Below are positions 54,841 through 64,000 of a stretch of 64,000 nt of DNA, one piece after another. A program made the position numbers and the translations under genes. Each line of letters starts with the position of its first letter. The stretch's first letter is position 1. Under the pieces are notes generated by a model, which was not told the DNA's origin, made no database searches, and worked only from the letters and a program-made list of their open reading frames with translations. This stretch comes from DATARN01 sp963851105 (GTDB lineage: Bacteria > Actinomycetota > Acidimicrobiia > Acidimicrobiales > Palsa-688): positions 248,001-312,000 of the forward strand of contig CAWKNP010000002.1 of the NCBI GenBank assembly GCA_963851105.1. Reading direction: 5' to 3'.

Positions 54841-56091
54841 ATGCGCTGGACCCTCCCGAGTGATCGCATCCCTACCGCCTGGTTCAACGTCGCGCCCCAC
54901 CTGGACGAGCCCCTGGCGCCGCCGCTGCATCCGGGGACCCGCCAGCCCGTCGGGCCGGATGACCTGGCCCCGCTGTTCCCAATGGCGCTGATCGGCCAGG
55001 AGATGTCGGCGGAGCCGTGGATCGACGTACCGGGCGAGGTGCTCGACATCCTGAAGCTGTGGCGGCCGACCCCGCTCGTGCGGGCGCGCCGGCTGGAGCA
55101 GGCGCTGGACACGCCGGCGCGCATCTACTTCAAGGACGAGTCGGTGTCGCCGGCCGGGTCCCACAAGCCGAATACCGCCGTGGCGCAGGCCTATTACAAC
55201 AAGGCGGAGGGCGTCTCCCGGCTCACCACGGAAACGGGCGCCGGTCAATGGGGCAGTGCCCTGGCATTCGCCACCTCGCTGTTCGATATGGAATGCAAGG
55301 TCTACATGGTGCGGGCGTCGTATCAGCAGAAACCCTACCGGCGGGTGATGATGGAGACGTGGGGCGCGACCGTCGAGCAGTCGCCGGTGGACGACCCGTC
55401 GCATCCCGGTTCGCTCGGCACCGCCATCAGCGACGCGGTACGAGAGGCCGCCACTCGCGAGGACTCCCACTACTCGTTGGGCTCGGTCCTGAACCATGTC
55501 CTCCTGCATCAGACGGTCATCGGTCTGGAGGCCAAGGAACAACTGCAAATGGCCGGCGAGGAGAAGCCGGACATCGTGATCGGCTGCTGTGGCGGCGGCT
55601 CGAACTTCGGCGGTCTGGCGTTCCCGTTCGTTCCCGACCGGGATGTGGAATTGCTGGCGGTCGAGCCTTCGTCGTGTCCCACGTTGACGGAGGGTCGCTT
55701 CGACTACGACTTCGGCGACACCGTCGGCCTCACGCCGCTGTTGGCGATGTACACCCTGGGCCATGACTTTGTGCCCCCCTCGATCCACGCCGGCGGATTG
55801 CGCTATCACGGCGACGCCCCGTTGATCAGCAACCTGGTGAAGTCCGGCCGGATCCAGGCAACCGCCTACCCGCAGGGCAAGGTGTTCGAAAGCGCGGTTC
55901 AGTTCGCCCGGACCCAGGGGATGATCCCGGCGCCCGAGACCAGCCACGCAGTGCGAGCGGCGATCGACGAAGCGCTCAAGGCCAAGGAGGAGGGCACCGA
56001 ACGGGTCATCCTGTTCGGCTACTCCGGCCATGGGCTCCTCGACCTGCAGGCCTACGACGACTACCTCAACGGGCGCCTCGACGCCGGCTGA
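54841..56091 (+). CDS. TrpB-like PLP enzyme (TrpB2 type)
   Basis: This 416-residue protein has the tryptophan synthase beta fold. The PLP lysine is in SVSPAGSHKPNTAVAQAYYN, the phosphate loop in GCCGGGSNFGG, and the catalytic Glu region in TTETGAGQWGSALAF. The N-terminal extension and the spacing WRPTPLVRARRLEQAL are typical of TrpB2, the form that works without TrpA. It could make tryptophan from indole and serine. No other trp gene is nearby. GAGAGGAG precedes the ATG. The following 120 bases hold GC-rich inverted repeats and a short T run that may terminate it. Confidence 0.88.
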   Translation: MRWTLPSDRIPTAWFNVAPHLDEPLAPPLHPGTRQPVGPDDLAPLFPMALIGQEMSAEPWIDVPGEVLDILKLWRPTPLVRARRLEQALDTPARIYFKDESVSPAGSHKPNTAVAQAYYNKAEGVSRLTTETGAGQWGSALAFATSLFDMECKVYMVRASYQQKPYRRVMMETWGATVEQSPVDDPSHPGSLGTAISDAVREAATREDSHYSLGSVLNHVLLHQTVIGLEAKEQLQMAGEEKPDIVIGCCGGGSNFGGLAFPFVPDRDVELLAVEPSSCPTLTEGRFDYDFGDTVGLTPLLAMYTLGHDFVPPSIHAGGLRYHGDAPLISNLVKSGRIQATAYPQGKVFESAVQFARTQGMIPAPETSHAVRAAIDEALKAKEEGTERVILFGYSGHGLLDLQAYDDYLNGRLDAG

Positions 56092-56214
56092 CCGGCCGGC
56101 CCCGCCGGCCACACCGCCGGCCGGCCGCACCGCCCCTGGGAGCGGCCCAGCCCGGATGCCGCCGCCTTTTTTGCCGCCCGTGTCACCCCTGCGCCCCACT
56201 TAGGCGTTCTATCG

Positions 56215-56805
56215 GTGGTGTCCGATGCGAAACTGGTGACCGTGGAGTTGTGCCCCACCCCCGGAACCTTCGCGGGACCCTGGGACACCCTCCGCGCCAC
56301 CGAAACGTTCGACGAGGCGCTCGTCCATCTCTACCACACCCACGCTGAGGCGCTCGTCGAGATGCTGTGGGTTTTCGTCGGCGACCGGGCCGAGGCCGAG
56401 GACCTGACCCAGGAAGCGTTCGTGAGCCTGCACCGGGCGTGGCCCCGCCTCGATCACAGCCAGAACATGGGCGGCTACCTGCGGGCGACGGCGTTCAACC
56501 TGGCCCGCTCAGGTTTCCGGCGCCGGCGGGTGCGGGCCCGGCATCAAAGCCCCGACGGCGTCGATGCCGCCTCCGCCGAGGAATGCGCCATGTTGACCGG
56601 CGAGCAGGTCGAGGTCGTGACGGCGTTGCGGAGCCTGTCGGGACGCCAGCGCGAATGTGTGGTGCTGCGCTACTGGGACGACCTCTCAGATCGGGACATC
56701 GCGGCAACGCTCGGGCTGTCGGTCAACTCGGTGAAGACCCATCTCCGCCGGGGGCTGGCCAACCTCGAGGCGCGTCTCGAGGACAGCGGGGAGGTGCAGC
56801 CGTGA
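56215..56805 (+). CDS. ECF-type RNA polymerase sigma factor
   Basis: This 196-residue protein has sigma region 2 (ALVHLYHTHAEALVEMLWVF, DRAEAEDLTQEAFVSLHRAW) and region 4 (LRSLSGRQRECVVLRYWDD, SDRDIAATLGLSVNSVKTHL). It lacks region 3, so it belongs to the extracytoplasmic-function group, SigE/SigM-like with an RskA-type partner. GTG start (56215 or 56218). It is translationally coupled to the next gene, its presumed anti-sigma factor. Confidence 0.87.
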   Translation: MVSDAKLVTVELCPTPGTFAGPWDTLRATETFDEALVHLYHTHAEALVEMLWVFVGDRAEAEDLTQEAFVSLHRAWPRLDHSQNMGGYLRATAFNLARSGFRRRRVRARHQSPDGVDAASAEECAMLTGEQVEVVTALRSLSGRQRECVVLRYWDDLSDRDIAATLGLSVNSVKTHLRRGLANLEARLEDSGEVQP

Positions 56806-57497
56806 CCCCGGTCGAAGATCGACTCCGCGACCTGCGGAGTGCGACCCGCCTTGAGGTCAAGGCGTCGCCCCAGCTGCTGTTCCGGATACACCAGGCCACC
56901 AACCGGCCCCGCCGCCTCCGGGACTGCCTGCCGAGGTTCCGACGGTTCTGGAAGTTCCCCACGGTGTCGAGGCCTACGAAGCGGTCGAAGCTTGCGATCG
57001 TGGCACTCGCAGCGGCGGCCATCGTCGTCGCCACCGTGGTCGTCGCCCGCCGCCCCTTTTCCCCGACCGCGACCAGAGAGACCGAAACGTCCCCGAAAAC
57101 GTCCCCGAAAACTGCGACCCAGGCGATCCCGAGCAGTTTCGTCTATCGGGACGCGGGGGCCGATCCCGGCGCCCAGCGGACCGTGCTCAGCTCCGCCGAC
57201 GGCCGCAGAACGGTGCCGATCGTTTTTGTCCCCAACGGCGCGTCGGTGCTGGGCCGGGGCAATCTCGCCCTGCCCCCCAAGAACGAGACCTACCAGTTGT
57301 GGGGGGTCCTCGATAGCCGGCCGGTATTCCTGGCCAACCTCGGGCCCGTTCCCGACTTCAGGACCTTTGACGCGACCCCCGATGTCACGGTGCTGTTCAT
57401 CACGGTGGCGGGCGAGGGCGACATCACCAGCAGCGGCAAATTGCCCGTGGTGTCGGGCATCGTAAGAAACACCTCGATGAGGAGCCTGGTGGTCTAA
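56802..57497 (+). CDS. RskA-like anti-sigma factor
   Basis: This 231-residue protein has a short basic cytoplasmic part (1-60), one membrane helix (about 63-82) and an outer domain with the RskA signature: TYQLWGVLDSRPVFLANLGPV and VTVLFITVAGEGDI. The N-terminal part lacks the zinc-binding HxxxCxxC motif. The GTG start overlaps the sigma stop. Together the pair would sense an envelope signal and release the sigma factor. Confidence 0.75.
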   Translation: MTPVEDRLRDLRSATRLEVKASPQLLFRIHQATNRPRRLRDCLPRFRRFWKFPTVSRPTKRSKLAIVALAAAAIVVATVVVARRPFSPTATRETETSPKTSPKTATQAIPSSFVYRDAGADPGAQRTVLSSADGRRTVPIVFVPNGASVLGRGNLALPPKNETYQLWGVLDSRPVFLANLGPVPDFRTFDATPDVTVLFITVAGEGDITSSGKLPVVSGIVRNTSMRSLVV

Positions 57498-57599
57498 CAG
57501 CCCGGCGAGGGCTGACCAAAACCCCAGGCGTTGATGGAACCGAGCCCCGCGCTCGGCGTTGTCTTCAGGCTGTCCGCAATTCCAAGGGAGGTAGGCACC

Positions 57600-59411
57600 G
57601 TGGTGCACAAGCGCATACGAGGTTCGGTCCTGATCGGCCTGACCCTGGCTTTGATCGCTGTGGCGTGCAGCAGCAGCAAATCCAAGGTCGGCACGGGAGG
57701 CAACACGACACCACCGACCACCCCGGGCGCCAAAGGGGGGACCTTGCGAATGGTGGGTCAAGGCGATGTCGACTTCATGGACACCGCGGCCGGATATTAC
57801 TCGGTGACCTATACGCTCGAGCGCGCCTACACCCGCCAGCTCTACACCTATCCCATCGCTCCCACGTTCGCCGGCCAGGTCAACCCCGCGGCCGACCTGG
57901 CGACCGGGCTTCCCGAGATTTCGAGCGGGGGCACCGTTTACACCGTCCACATCCAGAATGGCGCGATGTGGAATACGACGCCGCCGCGCCAAGTCACCGC
58001 CGCCGACGAACTGCTGGGCCTGAAGCGCCTGTGCAATCCAGTGAGCCCCGTCGGGGCGCCCGGTTATTACACCAGCACCATTGTCGGGATGAAGGCCTAT
58101 TGCGACGGATTCGCCAAGGTCCCCGGCGATGTCGCATCGATCAAGACCTACATCAACGGCAATGACATCAGCGGCGTCAAGGTCGTCGATCCCACGACGG
58201 TGCAGTTTACCCTTACCCAGCCCGCGACCGACTTTGTCAATATCCTGGCGATGCCGTTCTCGTCGCCGGCGCCCGTCGAATACCTCAACTACCTGCCGGG
58301 CAGCCCCGAGCTTGCCACCCACACTATTTCCGACGGCCCCTATTCGATATCCAATTACGTCGCCACCAAATCGATCCATCTGGTGCGCAACCCGGCCTGG
58401 CAAGCTTCAACCGACAATATCCGCAAGGCGTATGTCAACGAGATCGACATCACCGAGGGGGTCGCGACCTCCAATGCCGCGGTCCAGCAGATACAAGCCG
58501 GTACCGCCGACGTCGAGTGGGACCAGAACGTGCCGACTGCACTCCTGGCCGGCATGGTCAACAGTCACGACCCCAACTTGATCATCGGGCCCGACGCCAA
58601 CAACTACTTCACCATCAACCCGCTCGTGGCAATGAATGAGCAGAGTCCCAACAACGGCGGTGCTCTGAGCAAGCTCCTCGTCCGCCAGGCCCTGGAATAT
58701 GCCTTCGACAAGGTGGCCGATGCCCAGGTCTACGGCGGCGCGGCCGTGGCCCAGCCGATCGACCAGATCATTCCCGGCGGCAACGTCGGCAACGTCGCCG
58801 GTTTCAACCCCTACCCGACCCCCGGCGGCAAGGGCGATCCGGCCAAGGCCAAGGCCCTGCTCCAGCAGGCGGGCTACGCCCCGGGCCAGATCACCTTGAA
58901 GCTGGTGTACCGCACCAACACCGTCCACCCCCAGATCGCGACCACCGATCAGGCGGCGTTGCAGGCGGCGGGCTTCAACGTGCAGCTGATCCCGGTCACA
59001 CCGGCCGGCAATTTCTACACCAAGTACATCCAGAACCCCGACGCGGCAAAGTCCGGGCAGTGGGATATCGCCGAGGCCGGCTGGATACCCGATTGGCCGG
59101 GCAACAACGGCCGAGCGGTCATCGAACCCCTCTTCGACGGGCGCGGCTACGGGCCCAACTCGACCGACTGGGGCGACTACAACAACGCCACGGTGAACAG
59201 CGACATCGACCGGGCCCTGTCCGCCACGTCGACGGCCGATGCCACCGCTGCTTGGCAGGACGCGGTCAAGCAGGTGCTGGCGGACGCCGCCGTGGTGCCC
59301 CTCGGCGCCCAGAAGACGAGCATTTACCACTCGTCACGGGTCAAGGGCTGCCTGTTCTGGGCCTTCAGCCAGAACTGTGACATCACCAACCTCTCCCTCA
59401 CCGGGAGCTGA
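57600..59411 (+). CDS. oppA: Peptide ABC transporter substrate-binding lipoprotein
   Basis: This 603-residue family-5 solute-binding protein has the lipobox IAVAC near residue 22 and a Thr/Gly/Pro linker. SBP_bac_5 blocks follow: GGTLRMVGQGDVDFMDTAAG, GGTVYTVHIQNGAMW, TISDGPYSISNYV, LIIGPDANNYFTINPL and RQALEYAFDKVADAQVYGG. It would bind oligopeptides outside the cell. GGGAGG precedes GTG 57600 by 8 bases. First gene of the transporter operon. Confidence 0.9.
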   Translation: MVHKRIRGSVLIGLTLALIAVACSSSKSKVGTGGNTTPPTTPGAKGGTLRMVGQGDVDFMDTAAGYYSVTYTLERAYTRQLYTYPIAPTFAGQVNPAADLATGLPEISSGGTVYTVHIQNGAMWNTTPPRQVTAADELLGLKRLCNPVSPVGAPGYYTSTIVGMKAYCDGFAKVPGDVASIKTYINGNDISGVKVVDPTTVQFTLTQPATDFVNILAMPFSSPAPVEYLNYLPGSPELATHTISDGPYSISNYVATKSIHLVRNPAWQASTDNIRKAYVNEIDITEGVATSNAAVQQIQAGTADVEWDQNVPTALLAGMVNSHDPNLIIGPDANNYFTINPLVAMNEQSPNNGGALSKLLVRQALEYAFDKVADAQVYGGAAVAQPIDQIIPGGNVGNVAGFNPYPTPGGKGDPAKAKALLQQAGYAPGQITLKLVYRTNTVHPQIATTDQAALQAAGFNVQLIPVTPAGNFYTKYIQNPDAAKSGQWDIAEAGWIPDWPGNNGRAVIEPLFDGRGYGPNSTDWGDYNNATVNSDIDRALSATSTADATAAWQDAVKQVLADAAVVPLGAQKTSIYHSSRVKGCLFWAFSQNCDITNLSLTGS

Positions 59412-59417
59412 GCGGCG

Positions 59418-60500
59418 GTGGCGGCGGTGGCGGCACGGCCACCGGGCCGGTTGCTCGAGGTCGACGATCTGAGAGTGTCGTTCGCGACCGCCGACGGCGT
59501 GGTGAACGCGGTACGAGGGCTGTCGTTTTCGCTGGACGCGGGCTGCACTCTCGGGATCGTGGGGGAATCGGGATCAGGAAAGAGCGTGTCGACGCAGACG
59601 ATCGTGGGTCTCACGCAGGGAGCCAAGGTCTCGGGACGCGCCCTTTTCCAGGGTGAAGACCTCCTGACGATGGCGCCGGACAAACTGCGCCAGGTTCGGG
59701 GAGCACAGATCGCCATGATCTTCCAGGACCCACTTTCCAGCCTGCATCCGTTTTACAAAGTCGGGTGGCAGATCGCGGAAATGATCCGGGCCCACGAGAA
59801 TGTGAATAAGGCGACGGCGCGGACGCGGGCGATCGAATTGCTTGGCCTGGTGGGAATTCCCCAGCCCGCTCGCCGGGTTGACGACTATCCCCACCAGTTC
59901 TCCGGGGGCATGCGCCAGCGGGCCATGATCGCCCTGGCCCTGTCCCTCAATCCCAAGCTGATCATCGCCGACGAGCCGACCACGGCACTCGATGTCACCG
60001 TCCAGGCCCAGATCATCGATCTGCTCAAGCGGCTGCGCAACGAGTTCGGCACCGCGGTCATCATGATCACCCACGACCTCGGGGTCATCGCCGACATGGC
60101 CGACGAGGTAGTGGTCATGTACGCCGGCCGAGCCGTCGAGCAGGCCGACCGCCGGGCGCTGTACTACCAGCCGCACCACCCCTACACCCTCGGCCTGCTG
60201 CGCTCGCTGCCGAAACTCGGCGTCGACGACGAACGGCTGATCCCCATTCCCGGGCAGCCGCCGAGCCTGATCAACCCGCCCGCCGGGTGCCCATTCCACC
60301 CCCGCTGTGCCTTTACCATGCCCCGATGCCGGCGCGATGAGCCGGCGCTGGAAAGGGTGGGAAAAGGGGCGATAGGTGGCCATCGTTCGGCGTGCTGGTT
60401 GCCTCCCGACCTGCTCGGGACCGATCCGGTGGTCGACGAGCTCCGTCAAGTCGCCGGCGCGGCGGCCGCGGCGGCCGCCACGGCCCCGGTGGGGCGATGA
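59418..60500 (+). CDS. oppD: Peptide ABC transporter ATP-binding protein (OppD type)
   Basis: This 360-residue ATPase has Walker A GESGSGKS, Q loop MIFQDPLSSLHP, signature FSGGMRQRAMIA, Walker B LIIADEP and switch His in ITHDLGV. The oligopeptide-specific C-terminal region with INPPAGCPFHPRCAF and further Cys binds an iron-sulfur-like site in relatives. It follows oppA by 6 bases and overlaps oppF. Confidence 0.92.
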   Translation: MAAVAARPPGRLLEVDDLRVSFATADGVVNAVRGLSFSLDAGCTLGIVGESGSGKSVSTQTIVGLTQGAKVSGRALFQGEDLLTMAPDKLRQVRGAQIAMIFQDPLSSLHPFYKVGWQIAEMIRAHENVNKATARTRAIELLGLVGIPQPARRVDDYPHQFSGGMRQRAMIALALSLNPKLIIADEPTTALDVTVQAQIIDLLKRLRNEFGTAVIMITHDLGVIADMADEVVVMYAGRAVEQADRRALYYQPHHPYTLGLLRSLPKLGVDDERLIPIPGQPPSLINPPAGCPFHPRCAFTMPRCRRDEPALERVGKGAIGGHRSACWLPPDLLGTDPVVDELRQVAGAAAAAAATAPVGR

Positions 60501-61624
60501 CCTCCGCTCCCGCCGGCGCCCGACACGCTCCCGCCGCGCCATCGACCGAGGCTCTGGTGCGCCTCGAAAATGTGGTCAAGCACTTCCCGATTCGCTCGAC
60601 GCGCCTGTTCGGGGGCGGCCACGACGCCGTGCGGGCGGTAGACGGGGTCAGCCTCGAGGTCGCTCGGGGCGAGACGCTCGGCCTGGTCGGCGAGACCGGG
60701 TGCGGCAAGTCGACCCTGGCGCGCTGCGTCACCCGCCTGTACAGCCTGACCTCGGGGCGGGTGACCTTCGGCGGCGACGAGATCTCGCAGCTGTCCCGGC
60801 GCCGCCTGCGCCCCTACCGCCGGCGGATGCAGATGATCTTCCAGGATCCGTATGGTTCCCTCAACCCCCGGCGGCGCGTCGGCTCGATCATCGGCGATCC
60901 CTTCGCCATCCACGGCATCGTGAGCGGCGACGAGCGCACCCGGCGGGTGCAGGACCTCATGGCACTGGTGGGGCTCAATCCGGAGCACTACAACCGCTTC
61001 CCGGCCGAATTCTCCGGCGGCCAGCGGCAGCGCATCGGCGTCGCCCGGGCCATCGCTCTCGAACCGGAGCTGATCGTGTGCGACGAGCCCGTCTCGGCGC
61101 TCGACGTGTCGATCCAGGCCCAGGTCATCAACCTGCTGGCCGACCTCCAGGACCGCCTCGGGCTCACCTACCTGTTCATCGCCCACGACCTGGCGGTCGT
61201 CCGCCATGTCAGCGACCGGGTGGCGGTCATGTACCTGGGCAGGATCGTCGAGGTCGCGAACCGCCACGACCTGTACGCCCGGCCCCGGCACCCCTACACC
61301 AAGGCCCTTCTCTCGGCGGTCCCGGTGCCCGATCCCGACACCGCCGACGACCGCCGCCGGGTGATCCTCGGCGGTGACGTCCCCTCGCCCATCAACCCGC
61401 CCGCCGGCTGCCGGTTCCATCCCCGCTGCCCCAAGGCCGAGGCCGTCTGCCGGGTCGAGGACCCCGCGCTGGCGACGGTGGCCGGCGACGCCGCCGACCA
61501 TCAGGTGGCCTGCCACTTCCCGCTGGCCGATGGTGAGATGCTCCTCACCATGGCCGGCGTCGGGGGGCCGGTGCCCGACGAGGTGCGGGCGGCGGCGTTG
61601 GACGCCCAGGAGGAGTCGCCTTGA
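60497..61624 (+). CDS. oppF: Peptide ABC transporter ATP-binding protein (OppF type)
   Basis: This 375-residue ATPase has Walker A GETGCGKST, MIFQDPYGSLNPRRRV, EFSGGQRQRIGVARA, LIVCDEPVSALDVS and IAHDLAVVRH. The C-terminal INPPAGCRFHPRCPKAE region is present. Start ATG overlaps the oppD stop (ATGA). It partners with OppD to drive the two permeases. Confidence 0.92.
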   Translation: MTSAPAGARHAPAAPSTEALVRLENVVKHFPIRSTRLFGGGHDAVRAVDGVSLEVARGETLGLVGETGCGKSTLARCVTRLYSLTSGRVTFGGDEISQLSRRRLRPYRRRMQMIFQDPYGSLNPRRRVGSIIGDPFAIHGIVSGDERTRRVQDLMALVGLNPEHYNRFPAEFSGGQRQRIGVARAIALEPELIVCDEPVSALDVSIQAQVINLLADLQDRLGLTYLFIAHDLAVVRHVSDRVAVMYLGRIVEVANRHDLYARPRHPYTKALLSAVPVPDPDTADDRRRVILGGDVPSPINPPAGCRFHPRCPKAEAVCRVEDPALATVAGDAADHQVACHFPLADGEMLLTMAGVGGPVPDEVRAAALDAQEESP

Positions 61625-62590
61625 GCCAAGCGCTGATCCCTTTGCCCGACGCGGATGTCGCGCTGGAGCCGGTCCCCCCGGACGGGACCAAGCTCATCGA
61701 GGGCCGCAGCCCATGGCGCCTCGCCTTCGAGCGGCTCCGCCACGACCGGGTGGCCGCAGTCTCGGCCGGCGTGATCCTGGCGATCATTGCAATGGCGTTC
61801 GTGGCGCCGATCGTGGCCCACATCGTCGGCCACGGCCCCGAACACCCAGTACCGCGACACCGGCCTCAGCCCCCAGGGCATCCCGGTGGGACCGGGCTCC
61901 CGGTTCTGGCTGGGTACCGACGAGCTCGGCCGTGACGTCCTGGTCCGCATCTTCTACGGCGCCCGGGTGTCGCTGCTGGCCGGCGTCGCGGCCAGCACCT
62001 TGGCGGTGGCCGCCGGCGTGATCATCGGGCTGACCGCGGGCTACTTCCGGGGTCTTGTCGACGGGCTCCTTTCCCGGTTCCTCGACGTGGTGCTCTCCCT
62101 GCCCTACCTGGTGTTCGCCATCGCCCTCATCTCGGTGGTGGGCCCGAGCCTCGGGGTGTCGATTGTCGTGATCGCCTTCTTCTCGTTCGCCGCGGTCGGC
62201 CGCATCGTCCGGGGCCAGGTGCTGTCGATCACGGAGAAGGAGTTCGTGGAGGCCGCTCGCTCGCTCGGCAGCGGCGATCTCCGCATCATGTTCGTCGACA
62301 TCCTGCCCAACGTCGTCGCCCCGGTCATCGTGTACATGACGCTGCTGATCCCGATATCGATCGTGTTCGAGGCCAGCTTGTCGTTTCTCGGCCTTGGGGT
62401 GCTCCCGCCGACCGCCAGCTGGGGCGGGATGCTCGCCGACGCGGTCAACGGCGGCCTCTACCAGGTGGCCTGGTGGTACTTGGTCTTCCCGGGACTGGCC
62501 CTTCTGGTGACGACGTTCGCCTTCAATCTCCTGGGCGACAGCGTCCGCGACGCCTTCGATCCCCGCTACCACCGCCTGGTGGCGGGTTAG
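61621..62590 (+). CDS. oppC: Peptide ABC transporter permease (OppC type), frameshifted
   Basis: About 322 residues when corrected. The TTG-started frame has WRLAFERLRHDRVAAVSAGVI and the first helix, but changes register after VGHGP and stops at 61935. The rest (QYRDTGLSPQGIPVG, WLGTDELGRDVLVRIFYGARV, five helices and the EAA loop EAARSLGSGDLRIMF) is in the next frame to 62590. Removing one C from CCCC at 61836-61839 joins them cleanly. Otherwise normal. Confidence 0.9.
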
Positions 62591-62601
62591 GAGGCCCGGT
62601 C

Positions 62602-63559
62602 ATGGCCCGTTTCCTGCTGCGCCGCATCTTCTTCGGCCTTGTTGTCATGTGGGTGGTGGCGACGGCGGTCTTCATCCTGTATTTCGTGGCGCCCCACGAC
62701 CCGGCCCAGACGATCGCGGGCCGCCAGGCCACCGCCCAGACCCTCGGGCTGGTGCGCCACCGCCTCGGCCTCGACCGGCCCCTCCTCGACCAGTACGGCC
62801 GCTACCTGTGGCGCTTGCTCCACGGCGATCTCGGGCTACTCGTACGTGAACAGCCAGCCGGTCACGACGATCATCAAGCAGGACCTCCCGATCACCGCCT
62901 CGGTGGCGGTAGGCGGGGCCATCATCTGGCTGACCATCGGCGTCACCTCCGGCGTCCTGGCCGCCACCCGGCCCCGCTCGGCGGCCGACCGCACCGTGAC
63001 GGGCCTGTCGCTGTTGTTCTACTCGATGCCGACGTTCCTGCTCGGCGAGCTGTTCCTGCTCGTGTTGTTCTACCGGCTGCATCTCGCGGGGGTCCGGTTC
63101 TTCCCCGGAGGCGGCTACGTGGGGATCACCCACAGCCCCGCCGACTGGTTGAAGCACATGATCCTGCCGTGGCTCACCGTCGCTCTCGTCACCGCCGCCA
63201 CCTATTCCCGCCTGACGCGGGGGGCGCTGCTCGACGTGCTCGGCGAGGATTACATCCGCACCGCCCGGTCGAAGGGCCTGAGCGAGCGGCGGGTGCTGTA
63301 CCGCCATGCCCTGCGCAGCGCCCTCACGCCCGTGGCCACCCAGTTCGGGATCGACCTCGGCACCTTCCTCGGCGGCATCGTACTCACGGAAACGGTTTTC
63401 AGCCTCCCCGGCCTCGGCCAGCAGATCTACCAGTCGATCAGCCGCCAGGACCTCCCGGTGATAATCGGCCTCGCCCTTTTGGCGTCGGCATTCATCGTGG
63501 TGGCAAATATCGCGGTCGACGCCGTTTATTCGCTTCTCGACCCCCGGGTGCGGCTGTAG
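62602..63559 (+). CDS. oppB: Peptide ABC transporter permease (OppB type), frameshifted
   Basis: About 318 residues when corrected. The ATG frame (with GGAGG upstream) encodes MARFLLRRIFFGLVVMWVV and continues to LWRLLHGDLG, then shifts. The next frame carries YSYVNSQPVTTIIKQDLP, the other helices and the EAA-like RTARSKGLSERRVLYRHALR, ending at 63559. Removing one G from GGG at 62833-62835 restores the frame. It is the last gene of the operon; the order A-D-F-C-B differs from the usual A-B-C-D-F. Confidence 0.9.
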
Positions 63560-63590
63560 ATCCTCTGCCGGCGCGTAAACCACGCGATCC

Positions 63591-64000
63591 CTACAGCGGG
63601 TTCCAGCGGGTGAGGGGCGAGGAGAGCCAGGCGAGGACCTGGCGCCTCGTGGTCGGCCCATTGGGCGCCCACGGCGACGCCAGTACGCCCTGGTCACGTA
63701 GATGGGCCGCTTCGGGCTTGGCGTTGGTCAGGGGATCGGTGGTCAGGGCGCAGCGGGTGGCGTGGGGATCGAGGCCGAAGAGGCGGGCCGAGTTAAGCCC
63801 GAAGATCTTGGCCTTGCGGGCATCGGTGAGCGCGGGGTACCCGAAGCGGTCCTGGTGCTCGGCATTGATCTGAAAGGCGCGCATCGCCATGATCTGCGGC
63901 TGCGGGCCGCCGTACCAGATGGCGTCGGTGCCCCACAGGACCCGGTCCTCGCCGACGCGCAGGAGCAGCTTGCCGAGCACGTGGGCCGCCTGGTCGGGAT
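63591..64000 (-). CDS. Amidohydrolase family protein, C-terminal end (partial)
   Basis: The gene continues beyond the window. The visible C-terminal part reads VLWGTDAIWYGGPQPQIMAM, with the metal-site Asp in GTD, and KIFGLNSARLFGLDP, the standard end of amidohydrolase_2 (PF04909) proteins. These are metal-dependent hydrolases or decarboxylases. The substrate cannot be told. It converges with oppB, about 30 bases away. Confidence 0.78.
   Translation of the reverse strand, partial: PDQAAHVLGKLLLRVGEDRVLWGTDAIWYGGPQPQIMAMRAFQINAEHQDRFGYPALTDARKAKIFGLNSARLFGLDPHATRCALTTDPLTNAKPEAAHLRDQGVLASPWAPNGPTTRRQVLAWLSSPLTRWNPL

Overview
The window is chromosomal DNA of a high-GC actinobacterium. The 16S rRNA at about 46.1-47.7 kb, the argCJBDFRGH and ribD-ribE-ribBA-ribH-hisG gene orders, the many GTG/TTG starts and the ATGA/GTGA stop-start overlaps suggest an uncultured member of class Acidimicrobiia. 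That lineage call comes from reading the sequence, not from a search. No phage, insertion sequence, CRISPR array or tRNA was recognised.

Layout. 0-2 kb: tail of rsmB, a MoaB/MogA-type protein and an aldo/keto reductase. 2-7.3 kb: a block with more AT-rich codons holding a Stf0-type sulfotransferase, an S53 (sedolisin) peptidase with a Thr-Pro tail, a JmjC-like cupin, a histidine-phosphatase-like protein and a nucleotidyltransferase-fold protein. 7.7-22.6 kb: mostly secreted proteins and lipoproteins, two phosphoesterases, a MOSC protein, a glycosyltransferase, a PilZ protein, a beta-lactamase-fold protein with FG-GAP-like repeats and a papain-like protein. In this stretch lies a peroxiredoxin whose peroxidatic cysteine codon is an in-frame TGA followed by a bSECIS-like hairpin, so it is probably a selenoprotein. 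It is coupled to a VIT1/CCC1-type metal transporter.

22.8-27.2 kb: riboflavin operon, hisG and a cold-shock-like protein. 27.3-34.9 kb: translation genes infC (apparent ATA start, preceded by an attenuator-like hairpin), rpmI, rplT, a TrmH/SpoU methyltransferase, a histidine kinase, pheS and pheT. 35.2-36.5 kb: a lipoprotein preceded by 50-bp repeats and a long inverted repeat. 36.6-45.5 kb: complete arginine operon with its repressor gene, ending in a 3-methyladenine DNA glycosylase gene. 45.8-51.2 kb: one rRNA operon (16S-23S-5S, no tRNA in the spacer) with a strong promoter and a terminator hairpin. 51.3-57.5 kb: an Arg/Gly-rich repeat protein with a TPR-like C-terminus, a lipoprotein, a TrpB2-type synthase and an ECF sigma/anti-sigma pair. 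57.6-63.6 kb: a peptide ABC transporter in the order A-D-F-C-B. The window ends inside an amidohydrolase gene on the minus strand.

Five genes (the S53 peptidase, a small membrane protein, pheT, oppC, oppB) appear frameshifted, each by one surplus base and each in or next to a short C or G run. This pattern looks more like a sequencing or assembly bias than biological decay. Other observations: two short tandem duplications at coupled gene junctions (trmH/kinase and argD/argF), a 50-nt palindrome present twice, and a broken reading frame in the repeat-containing tail of infC.
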